Assembly (NCBI GenBank): GCA_963920705.1
Contig: CAWUCO010000090.1
Coordinates: 372,001 to 436,000 of the forward strand
DNA length: 64,000 nt
Source: Odiellus spinosus
Lineage: Eukaryota > Arthropoda > Arachnida > Opiliones > Phalangiidae
Direction: 5' to 3'
Shown here piece by piece: positions 36,189 to 48,629 of the stretch. Below the pieces are notes generated by a model, which saw nothing but the letters and a program-made list of their open reading frames with translations, did not search any database and was not told the DNA's origin. A program made the translations under genes and the position numbers. Position 1 is the first letter of the stretch. Every line of letters begins with the position of its first letter.

Positions 36189-38101
36189 CCGTTGAAAAAC
36201 ATGGAAAATATGGACAATTCAAAAAACATCTAATATCAAAAAGCGAATTTTTAAAATCTGAAATTTGACTATTTTGATATTGTATGATTTCTTGAATTGG
36301 CCATATTTTTCTTGTTTTTCAACGGATTTTCCAAAACTATTGTTTTTTAGATAGACCAAAATTTGGTCTTTCGAGTGGTCTTAATTTTGTCTAAATCGCT
36401 TAAAATTCAAAAGTTTTGTGTCCATTTAAATCCAATAATCTTGGATTTTTAAGCGTTTTTGCTTAATTTTAACCAATTTTATATTTGTCACGTTTTGGCA
36501 ATTTAGACAAAACCAAAGTCATTCGAAAGAGCAATTAATGGACAGTCTAAATAATAAGAGTTTTCAAAAATCCGTTGAAAAACAAGAAAAATATGGCCAA
36601 TTCAAGAAATCATAGAATATCAAAATAGTCAAATTTCAGATTTTCAAAATTCGCTTTTTGATATTAGATGTTTTTTGAATTGTCCATATTTTCCATGTTT
36701 TTCAACGGATTTTCCAAAACTCTTGTTTTTTAGATAGAACAAAATTTGGTCTTTCGAGTGGTCTTAATTTTGTCTAAATCGCTTAAAAATCAAAAGTTTT
36801 GTGTCCATTTGAATCCAATAATCTTGGATTTTTACGCGTTTTTGCTTAATTTTAACCAATTTTATATTTGTCACAATTTTGCAATTTAGACAAAACAAAG
36901 TCATTCGAAAGAGCAATTAATGGACAGTTTAAATAATAAGAGTTTTCAAAAATCCGTTGAAAAACATGGAAAATATGGCCAATTCAAGAAATCATAGAAT
37001 ATCAAAATAGTCAAATTTCAGATTTTCAAAATTCGCTTTTTGATATTAGATGTTTTTTGAATTGTCCATATTTTCCATGTTTTTCAACGGATTTTTGAAA
37101 ACTCTTATTATTTAAACTGTCCATTAATTGCTCTTTCGAATGACTTTGGTTTTGTCTAAATTGCAAAATTGTGACAAATATAAAATTGGTTAAAATTAAG
37201 CAAAAACGCTTAAAAATCCAAGATTATTGGATTCAAATGGACACAAAACTTTTGATTTTTAAGCGATTTAGACAAAATTAAGACCACTCGAAAGACCAAA
37301 TTTTGGTCTATCTAAAAAACAAGAGTTTTGAAAAATCCGTTGAAAAACATGGAAAATATGGACAATTCAAAAAACATCTAATATCAAAAAGCGAATTTTG
37401 AAAATCTGAAATTTGACTTTTTTGATATTCTATGATTTCTTGAATTGGCCATATTTTTCTTGTTTTTCAACGGATTTTCCAAAACTATTGTTTTTTAGAT
37501 TGACCAAAATTTGGTCTTTCGAGTGGTCTTAATTTTGTCTAAATCGCTTAAAATTCAAAAGTTTTGTGTCCATTTGAATCCAATAATCTTGGATTTTTAA
37601 GCGTTTTTGCTTAATTTTAACCAATTTTATATTTGTCACAATTTTGCAATTTAGACAAAACCAAAGTCATTCGAAAGAGCAATTAATGGACAGTCTAAAT
37701 AATAAGAGTTTTCAAAAATCCGTTGAAAAAGAAGAAAAATATAGCCAATTCAAGAAATCATAGAATATCAAAATAGTCAAATTTCAGATTTTCAAAATTC
37801 GCTTTTTGATATTAGATGTTTTTTGAATTGTCCATATTTTCCATGTTTTTCAACGGATTTTTGAAAACTCTTATTATTTAAACTGTCCAATAATTGCTCT
37901 TTCGAATGACTTTGTTTTGTCTAAATTGCAAAATTGTGACAAATATAAAATTGGTTAAAATTAAGCAAAAACGCTTAAAAATCCAAGATTATTGGATTCA
38001 AATGGACACAAAACTTTTGATTTTTAAGCGATTTAGACAAAATTAAGACCACTCGAAAGAGCAAATATTGGTCTATCTGAAAATCAAGAGTTTTGGAAAA
38101 T
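36189..38101. repeat. 1,913-bp higher-order repeat, copy 2
   Basis: Modules: K+ 36189, L+ 36326, K- 36572, L+ 36709, K- 36954 (A/A), L- 37091, K+ 37337, L+ 37474, K- 37720, L- 37857. Every private marker of copy 1 recurs at +1,913. The following K+ at 38102 has ttctagaattgg where 36189 has ttcttgaattgg, so the repeat ends near that boundary. Confidence 0.9.
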
Positions 38102-39249
38102 CCGTTGAAAAACATGGAAAATATGGACAATTCAAAAAACATCTAATATCAAAAAGCGAATTTTTAAAATCTGAAATTTGACTATTTTGATATTGTATGA
38201 TTTCTAGAATTGGCCATATTTTTCTTGTTTTTCAACGGATTTTCCAAAACTATTGTTTTTTAGATAGACCAAAATTTGGTCTTTCGAGTGGTCTTAATTT
38301 TGTCTAAATCGCTTAAAATTCAAAAGTTTTGTGTCCATTTGAATCCAATAATCTTGGATTTTTAAGCGTTTTGGCTTAATTTTAACCAATTTTATATTTG
38401 TCACAATTTTGCAATTTAGACAAAACCAAAGTCATTCGAAAGAGCAATTAATGGACAGTCTAAATAATAAGAGTTTTCAAAAATCCGTTGAAAAACAAGA
38501 AAAATGTGGACAATTCAAGAAATCATAGAATATCAAAATAGTCAAATTTCAGATTTTCAAAATTCGCTTTTTGATATTAAATGTTTTTTGAATTGGCCAT
38601 ATTTTTCTTGTTTTTCAACGGATTTTTGAAAACTCTTATTATTAAGACTGTCCATTAATTGCTCTTTCGAATGACTTTGTTTTTGTCTAAATTGCAAAAT
38701 TGTGACAAATATAAAATTGGTTAAAATTAAGCAAAAACGCTTAAAAATCCAAGATTATTGGATTCAAATGGACACAAAACTTTTGAATTTTAAGCGATTT
38801 AGACAAAATTAAGACCATTCGAAAGACCAAATTTTGGTCTATCTAAAAAACAATAGTTTTGGAAAATCCGTTGAAAAACAAGAAAAATATGGCCAATTCT
38901 AGAAATCATACAATTCCAAAATAGTCAAATTTCAGATTTTAAAAATTCGCTTTTTGATATTAGATGTTTTTTGAATTGTCCATATTTTCCATGTTTTTCA
39001 ACGGATTTTCCAAAACTCTTGATTTTCAGATAGACCAATATTTGCTCTTTCGAGTGGTCTTAATTTTGTCTAAATCGCTTAAAAATCAAAAGTTTTGTGT
39101 CCATTTGAATCCAATAATCTTGGATTTTTAAGCGTTTTTGCTTAATTTTAACCAATTTTATATTTGTCACAATTTTGCAATTTAGACAAAACAAAGTCAT
39201 TCGAAAGAGCAATTAATGGACAGTTTAAATAATAAGAGTTTTCAAAAAT
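38102..39249. repeat. Three-unit spacer block between higher-order repeats
   Basis: Modules: K+ 38102, L+ 38239 (ttttggcttaatt variant), K- 38485 (B/B ends, aaaatgtggac), L- 38622, K- 38868 (contains caattccaaaatag, a rare variant), L+ 39005 (245 bp). Nothing other than satellite is present. L+ 39005 begins a run of ten linkers in the same orientation. Confidence 0.86.
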
Positions 39250-42200
39250 CCGTTGAAAAACATGGAAAATATGGACAATTCAAAAAACATCTAATATCAA
39301 AAAGCGAATTTTGAAAATCTGAAATTTGACTATTTTGATATTCTATGATTTTTTGAATTGGCCATATTTTTCTTGTTTTTCAACGGATTTTCCAAAACTA
39401 TTGTTTTTTAGATAGACCAAAATTTGGTCTTACGAGTGGTCTTAATTTTGTCTAAATCGCTTAAAATTCAAAAGTTTTGTGTCCATTTGAATCCAATAAT
39501 CTTGGATTTTTAAGCGTTTTTGCTTAATTTTAACCAATTTTATATTTGTCACGTTTTGGCAATTTAGACAAAACCAAAGTCATTCGAAAGAGCAATTAAT
39601 GGACAGTCTAAATAATAAGAGTTTTCAAAAATCCGTTGAAAAACAAGAAAAATATGGCCAATTCAAGAAATCATAGAATATCAAAATAGTCAAATTTCAG
39701 ATTTTCAAAATTCGCTTTTTGATATTAGATGTTTTTTGAATTGTCCATATTTTCCATGTTTTTCAACGGATTTTCCAAAACTCTTGTTTTTTAGATAGAG
39801 CAATATTTGCTCTTTCGAGTGGTCTTAATTTTGTCTAAATCGCTTAAAAATCAAAAGTTTTGTGTCCATTTGAATCCAATAATCTTGGATTTTTAAGCGT
39901 TTTTGCTTAATTTTAACCAATTTTATATTTGTCACAATTTTGCCATTTAGACAAAACAAAGTCATTCGAAAGAGCAATTAATGGACAGTTTAAATAATAA
40001 GAGTTTTCAAAAATCCGTTGAAAAACATGGAAAATATGGACAATTCAAAAAACATCTAATATCAAAAAGCGAATTTTGAAAATCTGAAATTTGACTATTT
40101 TGATATTCTATGATTTCTTGAATTGGCCATATTTTTCTTGTTTTTCAACGGATTTTCCAAAACTATTGTTTTTTAGAAAGACCAAAATTTGGTCTTTCGA
40201 GTGGTCTTAATTTTGTCTAAATCGCTTAAAATTCAAAAGTTTTGTGTCCATTTGAATCCAATAATCTTGGATTTTTAAGCGTTTTTGCTTAATTTTAACC
40301 AATTTTATATTTGTCACGTTTTGGCAATTTAGACAAAACCAAAGTCATTCGAAAGAGCAATTTATGGACAGTCTAAATAATAAGAGTTTTCAAAAATCCG
40401 TTGAAAAACAAGAAAAATATGGCCAATTCAAGAAATCATAGAATATCAAAATAGTCAAATTTCAGATTTTCAAAATTCGCTTTTTGATATTAGATGTTTT
40501 TTGAATTGTCCATATTTTCCATGTTTTTCAACTGATTTTCCAAAACTCTTGTTTTTTAGATAGACCAAAATTTGGTCTTTCGAGTGGTCTTAATTTTGTC
40601 TAAATCGCTTAAAAATCAAAAGTTTTGTGTCCATTTGAATCCAATAATCTTGGATTTTTAAGCGTTTTTGCTTAATTTTAACCAATTTTATATTTGTCAC
40701 AATTTTGCCATTTAGACAAAACAAAGTCATTCGAAAGAGCAATTAATGGACAGTTTAAATAATAAGAGTTTTCAAAAATCCGTTGAAAAACATGGAAAAT
40801 ATGGACAATTCAAAAAACATCTAATATCAAAAAGCGAATTTTGAAAATCTGAAATTTGACTATTTTGATATTCTATGATTTCTTGAATTGGCCATATTTT
40901 TCTTGTTTTTAACGGATTTTCCAAAACTATTGTTTTTTAGATAGACCAAAATTTGGTCTTTCGAGTGGTCTTAATTTTGTCTAAATCGCTTAAAATTCAA
41001 AAGTTTTGTGTCCATTTGAATCCAATAATCTTGGATTTTTAAGCGTTTTTGCTTAATTTTAACCAATTTTATATTTGTCACGTTTTGGCAATTTAGACAA
41101 AACCAAAGTCATTCGAAAGAGCAATTTATGGACAGTCTAAATAATAAGAGTTTTCAAAAATCCGTTGAAAAACAAGAAAAATATGGCCAGTTCAAGAAAT
41201 CATAGAATATCAAAATAGTCAAATTTCAGATTTTCAAAATTCGCTTTTTGATATTAGATGTTTTTTGAATTGTCCATATTTTCCATGTTTTTCAACTGAT
41301 TTTCCAAAACTCTTGTTTTTTAGATAGACCAAAATTTGGTCTTTCGAGTGGTCTTAATTTTGTCTAAATCGCTTAAAAATCAAAAGTTTTGTGTCCATTT
41401 GAATCCAATAATCTTGGATTTTTAAGCGTTTTTGCTTAATTTTAACCAATTTTATATTTGTCACAATTTTGCAATTTAGACAAAACCAAAGTCATTCGAA
41501 AGAGCAATTAATGGACAGTTTAAATAATAAGAGTTTTCAAAAATCCGTTGAAAAACATGGAAAATATGGACAATTCAAAAAACATCTAATATCAAAAAGC
41601 GAATTTTGAAAATCTGAAATTTGACTATTTTGATATTCTATGATTTCTTGAATTGGCCATATTTTTCTTGTTTTTAACGGATTTTCCAAAACTATTGTTT
41701 TTTAGATAGACCAAAATTTGGTCTTTCGAGTGGTCTTAATTTTGTCTAAATCGCTTAAAATTCAAAAGTTTTGTGTCCATTTGAATCCAATAATCTTGGA
41801 TTTTTAAGCGTTTTTGCTTAATTTTAACCAATTTTATATTTGTCACGTTTTGGCAATTTAGACAAAACCAAAGTCATTTGAAAGAGCAATTAATGGACAG
41901 TCTAAATAATAAGAGTTTTCAAAAATCCGTTGAAAAACAAGAAAAATATGGCCAGTTCAAGAAATCATAGAATATCAAAATAGTCAAATTTCAGATTTTC
42001 AAAATTCGCTTTTTGATATTAGATGTTTTTTGAATTGTCCATATTTTCCATGTTTTTCAACTGATTTTCCAAAACTCTTGTTTTTTAGATAGATCAATAT
42101 TTGCTCTTTCGAGTGGTCTTAATTTTGTCTAAATCGCTTAAAAATCAAAAGTTTTGTGTCCATTTGAATCCAATAATCTTGGATTTTTAAGCGTTTTTGC

Positions 42201-42309
42201 TTAATTTTAACCAATTTTATATTTGTCACAATTTTGCAATTTAGACAAAACCAAAGTCATTCGAAAGAGCAATTAATGGACAGTCTAAATAATAAGAGTT
42301 TTCAAAAAT
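39250..42309. repeat. 765-bp unit x4, all linkers in + orientation
   Basis: Units K+ L+ K- L+ start at 39250, 40015, 40780 and 41545, each 765 bp. Their second K- modules are at 39633, 40398, 41162 and 41927. Private changes are shared in a nested way: caactgatttt in K- of units 2-4, ggccagttcaag in K- of units 3-4, the one-base loss tttttaacgg in K+ of units 3-4, gagcaatttatgg in L+ of units 2-3, and gccatttagac in the units 1 and 2 second linkers. The gtcacgttttggc linker variant occurs once per unit. The overlap pattern fits stepwise unequal exchange rather than one amplification. Confidence 0.9.
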
Positions 42310-43457
42310 CCGTTGAAAAACAAGAAAAATATGGCCAATTCAAGAAATCATAGAATATCAAAATAGTCAAATTTCTGATTTTCAAAATTCGCTTTTTGAT
42401 ATTAGATGTTTTTTGAATTGTCCATATTTTCCATGTTTTTCAACGGATTTTCCAAAACTCTTGTTTTTTAGATAGAGCAATATTTGCTCTTTCGAGTGGT
42501 CTTAATTTTGTCTAAATCGCTTAAAAATCAAAAGTTTTGTGTCCATTTGAATCCAATAATCTTGGATTTTTAAGCGTTTTTGCTTAATTTTAACCAATTT
42601 TATATTTGTCACAATTTTGCAATTTAGACAAAATCAAAGTCATTCGAAAGAGCAATTAATGGACAGTTTAAATAATAAGAGTTTTCAAAAATCCGTTGAA
42701 AAACATGGAAAATATGGACAATTCAAAAAACATCTAATATCAAAAAGCGAATTTTGAAAATCTGAAATTTGACTATTTTGATATTCTATGATTTCTTGAA
42801 TTGGCCATATTTTTTTTGTTTTTCAACGGATTTTTGAAAACTCTTATTATTTAGACTGTCCATTAATTGCTCTTTAGAATGACTTTGGTTTTGTCTAAAT
42901 TGCAAAATTGTGACAAATATAAAATTGGTTAAAATTAAGCAAAAACGCTTAAAAATCCAAGATTATTGGATTCAAATGGACAAAAAACTTTTGAATTTTA
43001 AGCGATTTAGACAAAATTAAGACCACTCGAAAGACCAAATTTTGGTCTATCTAAAAAACAATAGTTTTGGAAAATCCGTTGAAAAACAAGAAAAATATGG
43101 CCAATTCAAGAAATCATAGAATATCAAAATAGTCAAATTTCAGATTTTCAAAATTCGCTTTTTGATATTAGATGTTTTTTGAATTGTCCATATTTTCCAT
43201 GTTTTTCAACGGATTTTTGAAAACTCTTATTATTTAAACTGTCCATTAATTGCTCTTTCGAATGACTTTGTTTTGTCTAAATTGCAAAATTGTGACAAAT
43301 ATAAAATTGGTTAAAATTAAGCAAAAACGCTTAAAAATCCAAGATTATTGGATTCAAATGGACACAAAACTTTTGATTTTTAAGCGATTTAGACAAAATT
43401 AAGACCACTCGAAAGAGCAAATATTGCTCTATCTAAAAAACAAGAGTTTTGGAAAAT
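42310..43457. repeat. Transition block, linker orientation switches from + to -
   Basis: Modules: K- 42310, L+ 42447 (gatagagcaatatttgctc, gacaaaatcaaag), K+ 42693 (tttttttgtttttc), L- 42830 (ggacaaaaaac variant), K- 43076, L- 43213 (245 bp). L- 43213 ends with the A-linked form aacaagag yet is followed by K-, one of the few exceptions to the end-linkage rule described in the findings. Confidence 0.85.
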
Positions 43458-45371
43458 CCGTTGAAAAACAAGAAAAATATGGCCAATTCAAGAAATCATA
43501 CAATATCAAAATAGTCAAATTTCAGATTTTCAAAATTCGCTATTTGATATTAGATGTTTTTTGAATTGTCCATATTTTCCATGTTTTTCAACGGATTTTT
43601 GAAAACTCTTATTATTAAGACTATCCATTAATTGCTCTTTCGAATGACTTTGTTTTTGTCTAAATTGCAAAATTGTGACAAATCTAAAATTGGTTAAAAT
43701 TAAGCAAAACGCTTAAAAATCCAAGATTATTGGATTCAAATGGACACAAAACTTTTGATTTTTAAGCGAATTAGACAAAATTAAGACCACTCGAAAGAGC
43801 AAATATTGGTCTATCTGAAAATCAAGAGTTTTGGAAAATCCGTTGAAAAACATGGAAAATATGGACAATTCATAAAACATCTAATATCAAAAAGCGAATT
43901 TTTAAAATCTGAAATTTGACTATTTTGATATTCTATGATTTCTTGAATTGGCCATATTTTTCTTGTTTTTCAACGGATTTTCCAAAACTATTGTTTTTTA
44001 GATAGACCAAAATTTGGTCTTTCGAGTGGTCTTAATTTTGTCTAAATCGCTTAAAATTCAAAAGTTTTGTGTCCATTTGAATCCAATAATCTTGGATTTT
44101 TAAGCGTTTTTGCTTAATTTTAACCAATTTTATATTTGTCACGTCTTGGCAATTTAGACAAAACCAAAGTCATTCGAAAGAGCAATTAATGGACAGTCTA
44201 AATAATAAGAGTTTTCAAAAATCCGTTGAAAAACAAGAAAAATATGGCCAATTCAAGAAATCATAGAATATCAAAATAGTCAAATTTCAGATTTTCAAAA
44301 TTCGCTTTTTGATATTAGATGTTTTTTCAATTGTCCATATTTTCCATGTTTTTCAACGGATTTTTGAAAACTCTTATTATTTAAACTGTCCATTAATTGC
44401 TCTTTCGAATGACTTTGGTTTTGTCTAAATTGCAAAATTGTGACAAATATAAAATTGGTTAAAATTAAGCAAAAACGCTTAAAAATCCAAGATTATTGGA
44501 TTCAAATGGACACAAAACTTTTGATTTTTAAGCGATTTAGACAAAATTAAGACCACTCGAAAGAGCAAATATTGCTCTATCTAAAAAACAAGAGTTTTGG
44601 AAAATCCGTTGAAAAACATGGAAAATATGGACAATTCATAAAACATCTAATATCAAAAAGCGAATTTTTAAAATCTGAAATTTGACTATTTTGATATTCT
44701 ATGATTTCTTGAATTGGCCATATTTTTCTTGTTTTTCAACGGATTTTCCAAAACTATTGTTTTTTAGATAGACCAAAATTTGGTCTTTCGAGTGGTCTTA
44801 ATTTTGTCTAAATCGCTTAAAATTCAAAAGTTTTGTGTCCATTTGAATCCAATAATCTTGGATTTTTAAGCGTTTTTGCTTAATTTTAACCAATTTTATA
44901 TTTGTCACGTCTTGGCAATTTAGACAAAACCAAAGTCATTCGAAAGAGCAATTAATGGACAGTCTAAATAATAAGAGTTTTCAAAAATCCGTTGAAAAAC
45001 AAGAAAAATATGGCCAATTCAAGAAATCATAGAATATCAAAATAGTCAAATTTCAGATTTTCAAAATTCGCTTTTTGATATTAGATGTTTTTTCAATTGT
45101 CCATATTTTCCATGTTTTTCAACGGATTTTTGAAAACTCTTATTATTTAAACTGTCCATTAATTGCTCTTTCGAATTACTTTGGTTTTGTCTAAATTGCA
45201 AAATTGTGACAAATATAAAATTGGTTAAAATTAAGCAAAAACGCTTAAAAATTCAAGATTATTGGATTCAAATGGACACAAAACTTTTGATTTTTAAGCG
45301 ATTTAGACAAAATTAAGACCACTCGAAAGAGCAAATATTGCTCTATCTAAAAAACAAGAGTTTTGGAAAAT
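43458..45371. repeat. 1,914-bp higher-order repeat, copy 1
   Basis: Modules: K- 43458 (tatttgatatt), L- 43595 (gactatcc, gacaaatctaaaa, gcaaaacgctt, gcgaattagac), K+ 43840 (aattcataaaac), L+ 43977 (gtcacgtcttggc), K- 44223 (gttttttcaattg), L- 44360, K+ 44606 (aattcataaaac), L+ 44743 (gtcacgtcttggc), K- 44989 (gttttttcaattg), L- 45126 (gaattactttgg, aaattcaag). All these markers recur at +1,914. The internal K+ L+ K- L- pair (43840 and 44606, 766 bp apart) is itself a duplicate. Confidence 0.9.
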
Positions 45372-48300
45372 CCGTTGAAAAACAAGAAAAATATGGCCAA
45401 TTCAAGAAATCATACAATATCAAAATAGTCAAATTTCAGATTTTCAAAATTCGCTATTTGATATTAGATGTTTTTTGAATTGTCCATATTTTCCATGTTT
45501 TTCAACGGATTTTTGAAAACTCTTATTATTAAGACTATCCATTAATTGCTCTTTCGAATGACTTTGTTTTTGTCTAAATTGCAAAATTGTGACAAATCTA
45601 AAATTGGTTAAAATTAAGCAAAACGCTTAAAAATCCAAGATTATTGGATTCAAATGGACACAAAACTTTTGATTTTTAAGCGAATTAGACAAAATTAAGA
45701 CCACTCGAAAGAGCAAATATTGGTCTATCTGAAAATCAAGAGTTTTGGAAAATCCGTTGAAAAACATGGAAAATATGGACAATTCATAAAACATCTAATA
45801 TCAAAAAGCGAATTTTTAAAATCTGAAATTTGACTATTTTGATATTCTATGATTTCTTGAATTGGCCATATTTTTCTTGTTTTTCAACGGATTTTCCAAA
45901 ACTATTGTTTTTTAGATAGACCAAAATTTGGTCTTTCGAGTGGTCTTAATTTTGTCTAAATCGCTTAAAATTCAAAAGTTTTGTGTCCATTTGAATCCAA
46001 TAATCTTGGATTTTTAAGCGTTTTTGCTTAATTTTAACCAATTTTATATTTGTCACGTCTTGGCAATTTAGACAAAACCAAAGTCATTCGAAAGAGCAAT
46101 TAATGGACAGTCTAAATAATAAGAGTTTTCAAAAATCCGTTGAAAAACAAGAAAAATATGGCCAATTCAAGAAATCATAGAATATCAAAATAGTCAAATT
46201 TCAGATTTTCAAAATTCGCTTTTTGATATTAGATGTTTTTTCAATTGTCCATATTTTCCATGTTTTTCAACGGATTTTTGAAAACTCTTATTATTTAAAC
46301 TGTCCATTAATTGCTCTTTCGAATGACTTTGGTTTTGTCTAAATTGCAAAATTGTGACAAATATAAAATTGGTTAAAATTAAGCAAAAACGCTTAAAAAT
46401 CCAAGATTATTGGATTCAAATGGACACAAAACTTTTGATTTTTAAGCGATTTAGACAAAATTAAGACCACTCGAAAGAGCAAATATTGCTCTATCTAAAA
46501 AACAAGAGTTTTGGAAAATCCGTTGAAAAACATGGAAAATATGGACAATTCATAAAACATCTAATATCAAAAAGCGAATTTTTAAAATCTGAAATTTGAC
46601 TATTTTGATATTCTATGATTTCTTGAATTGGCCATATTTTTCTTGTTTTTCAACGGATTTTCCAAAACTATTGTTTTTTAGATAGACCAAAATTTGGTCT
46701 TTCGAGTGGTCTTAATTTTGTCTAAATCGCTTAAAATTCAAAAGTTTTGTGTCCATTTGAATCCAATAATCTTGGATTTTTAAGCGTTTTTGCTTAATTT
46801 TAACCAATTTTATATTTGTCACGTCTTGGCAATTTAGACAAAACCAAAGTCATTCGAAAGAGCAATTAATGGACAGTCTAAATAATAAGAGTTTTCAAAA
46901 ATCCGTTGAAAAACAAGAAAAATATGGCCAATTCAAGAAATCATAGAATATCAAAATAGTCAAATTTCAGATTTTCAAAATTCGCTTTTTGATATTAGAT
47001 GTTTTTTCAATTGTCCATATTTTCCATGTTTTTCAACGGATTTTTGAAAACTCTTATTATTTAAACTGTCCATTAATTGCTCTTTCGAATTACTTTGGTT
47101 TTGTCTAAATTGCAAAATTGTGACAAATATAAAATTGGTTAAAATTAAGCAAAAACGCTTAAAAATTCAAGATTATTGGATTCAAATGGACACAAAACTT
47201 TTGATTTTTAAGCGATTTAGACAAAATTAAGACCACTCGAAAGAGCAAATATTGCTCTATCTAAAAAACAAGAGTTTTGGAAAATCCGTTGAAAAACATG
47301 GAAAATATGGACAATTCAAAAAACATCTAATATCAAAAAGCGAATTTTGAAAATCTGAAATTTGACTATTTTGATATTCTATGATTTCTTGAATTGGCCA
47401 TATTTTTCTTGTTTTTCAACGGATTTTTGAAAACTCTTATTATTTAGACTGTCCATTAATTGCTCTTTCGAATGACTTTGGTTTTGTCTAAATTGCCAAA
47501 ACGTGACAAATATAAAATTGGTTAAAATTAAGCAAAAACGCTTAAAAATCTAAGATTATTGGATTCAAATGGACACAAAACTTTTGAATTTTAAGCGATT
47601 TAGACAAAATTAAGACCACTCGAAAGACCAAATTTTGGTCTATCTAAAAAACAATAGTTTTGGAAAATCCGTTGAAAAACAAGAAAAATATGGCCAATTC
47701 AAGAAATCATAGAATATCAAAATAGTCAAATTTCAGATTTTCAAAATTCGCTTTTTGATATTAGATGTTTTTTGAATTGTCCATATTTTCCATGTTTTTC
47801 AACGGATTTTTGAAAACTCTTATTATTTAAACTGTCCATTAATTGCTCTTTCGAATGACTTTGTTTTGTCTAAATTGCAAAATTGTGACAAATATAAAAT
47901 TGGTTAAAAATTAAGCAAAAACGCTTAAAAATCCAAGATTATTGGATTCAAATGGACACAAAACTTTTGATTTTTAAGCGATTTAGACAAAATTAAGACC
48001 ACTCGAAAGAGCAAATATTGCTCTATCTAAAAAACAAGAGTTTTGGAAAATCCGTTGAAAAACATGGAAAATATGGACAATTCAAAAAACATCTAATATC
48101 AAAAAGCGAATTTTGAAAATCTGAAATTTGACTATTTTGATATTCTATGATTTCTTGAATTGGCCATATTTTTCTTGTTTTTCAACGGATTTTTGAAAAC
48201 TCTTATTATTTAGACTGTCCATTAATTGCTCTTTCGAATGACTTTGGTTTTGTCTAAATTGCAAAATTGTGACAATTCAAAAAACATCTAATATCAAAAA

Positions 48301-48629
48301 GCGAATTTTGAAAATCTGAAATTTGACTATTTTGATATTCTATGATTTCTTGAATTGGCCATATTTTTCTTGTTTTTCAACGGATTTTTGAAAACTCTTA
48401 TTATTTAGACTGTCCATTAATTGCTCTTTCGAATGACTTTGGTTTTGTCTAAATTGCCAAAACGTGACAAATATAAAATTGGTTAAAATTAAGCAAAAAC
48501 GCTTAAAAATCTAAGATTATTGGATTCAAATGGACACAAAACTTTTGAATTTTAAGCGATTTAGACAAAATTAAGACCACTCGAAAGACCAAATTTTGGT
48601 CTATCTAAAAAACAAGAGTTTTGGAAAAT
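45372..48629. repeat. 3,258-bp higher-order repeat, copy 1 (contains 1,914-bp copy 2)
   Basis: Modules: K- 45372, L- 45509, K+ 45754, L+ 45891, K- 46137, L- 46274, K+ 46520, L+ 46657, K- 46903, L- 47040, then K+ 47286, L- 47423 (aaatctaag), K- 47669, L- 47806 (ggttaaaaattaag), K+ 48052, truncated L- 48189, truncated K+ 48276, L- 48384. The first ten modules are the second copy of the 1,914-bp unit. The whole 3,258 bp is repeated at 48630-51887. Confidence 0.9.
48189..48383. repeat. Truncated L joined to truncated K (188-bp deletion)
   Basis: L- 48189 breaks off after 87 bp at gcaaaattgtgacaa, and the sequence continues ttcaaaaaacatc, the interior of a K+ that lacks its first 29 bp (48276-48383, 108 bp). 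Both parents contain gacaa at the joint (48271-48275): tgtgacaaatat in L and atggacaattc in K. A 188-bp deletion at 5 bp of microhomology explains it. The deletion removes one boundary inverted repeat. The identical chimera at 51447-51641 is its duplicated copy. Confidence 0.9.
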
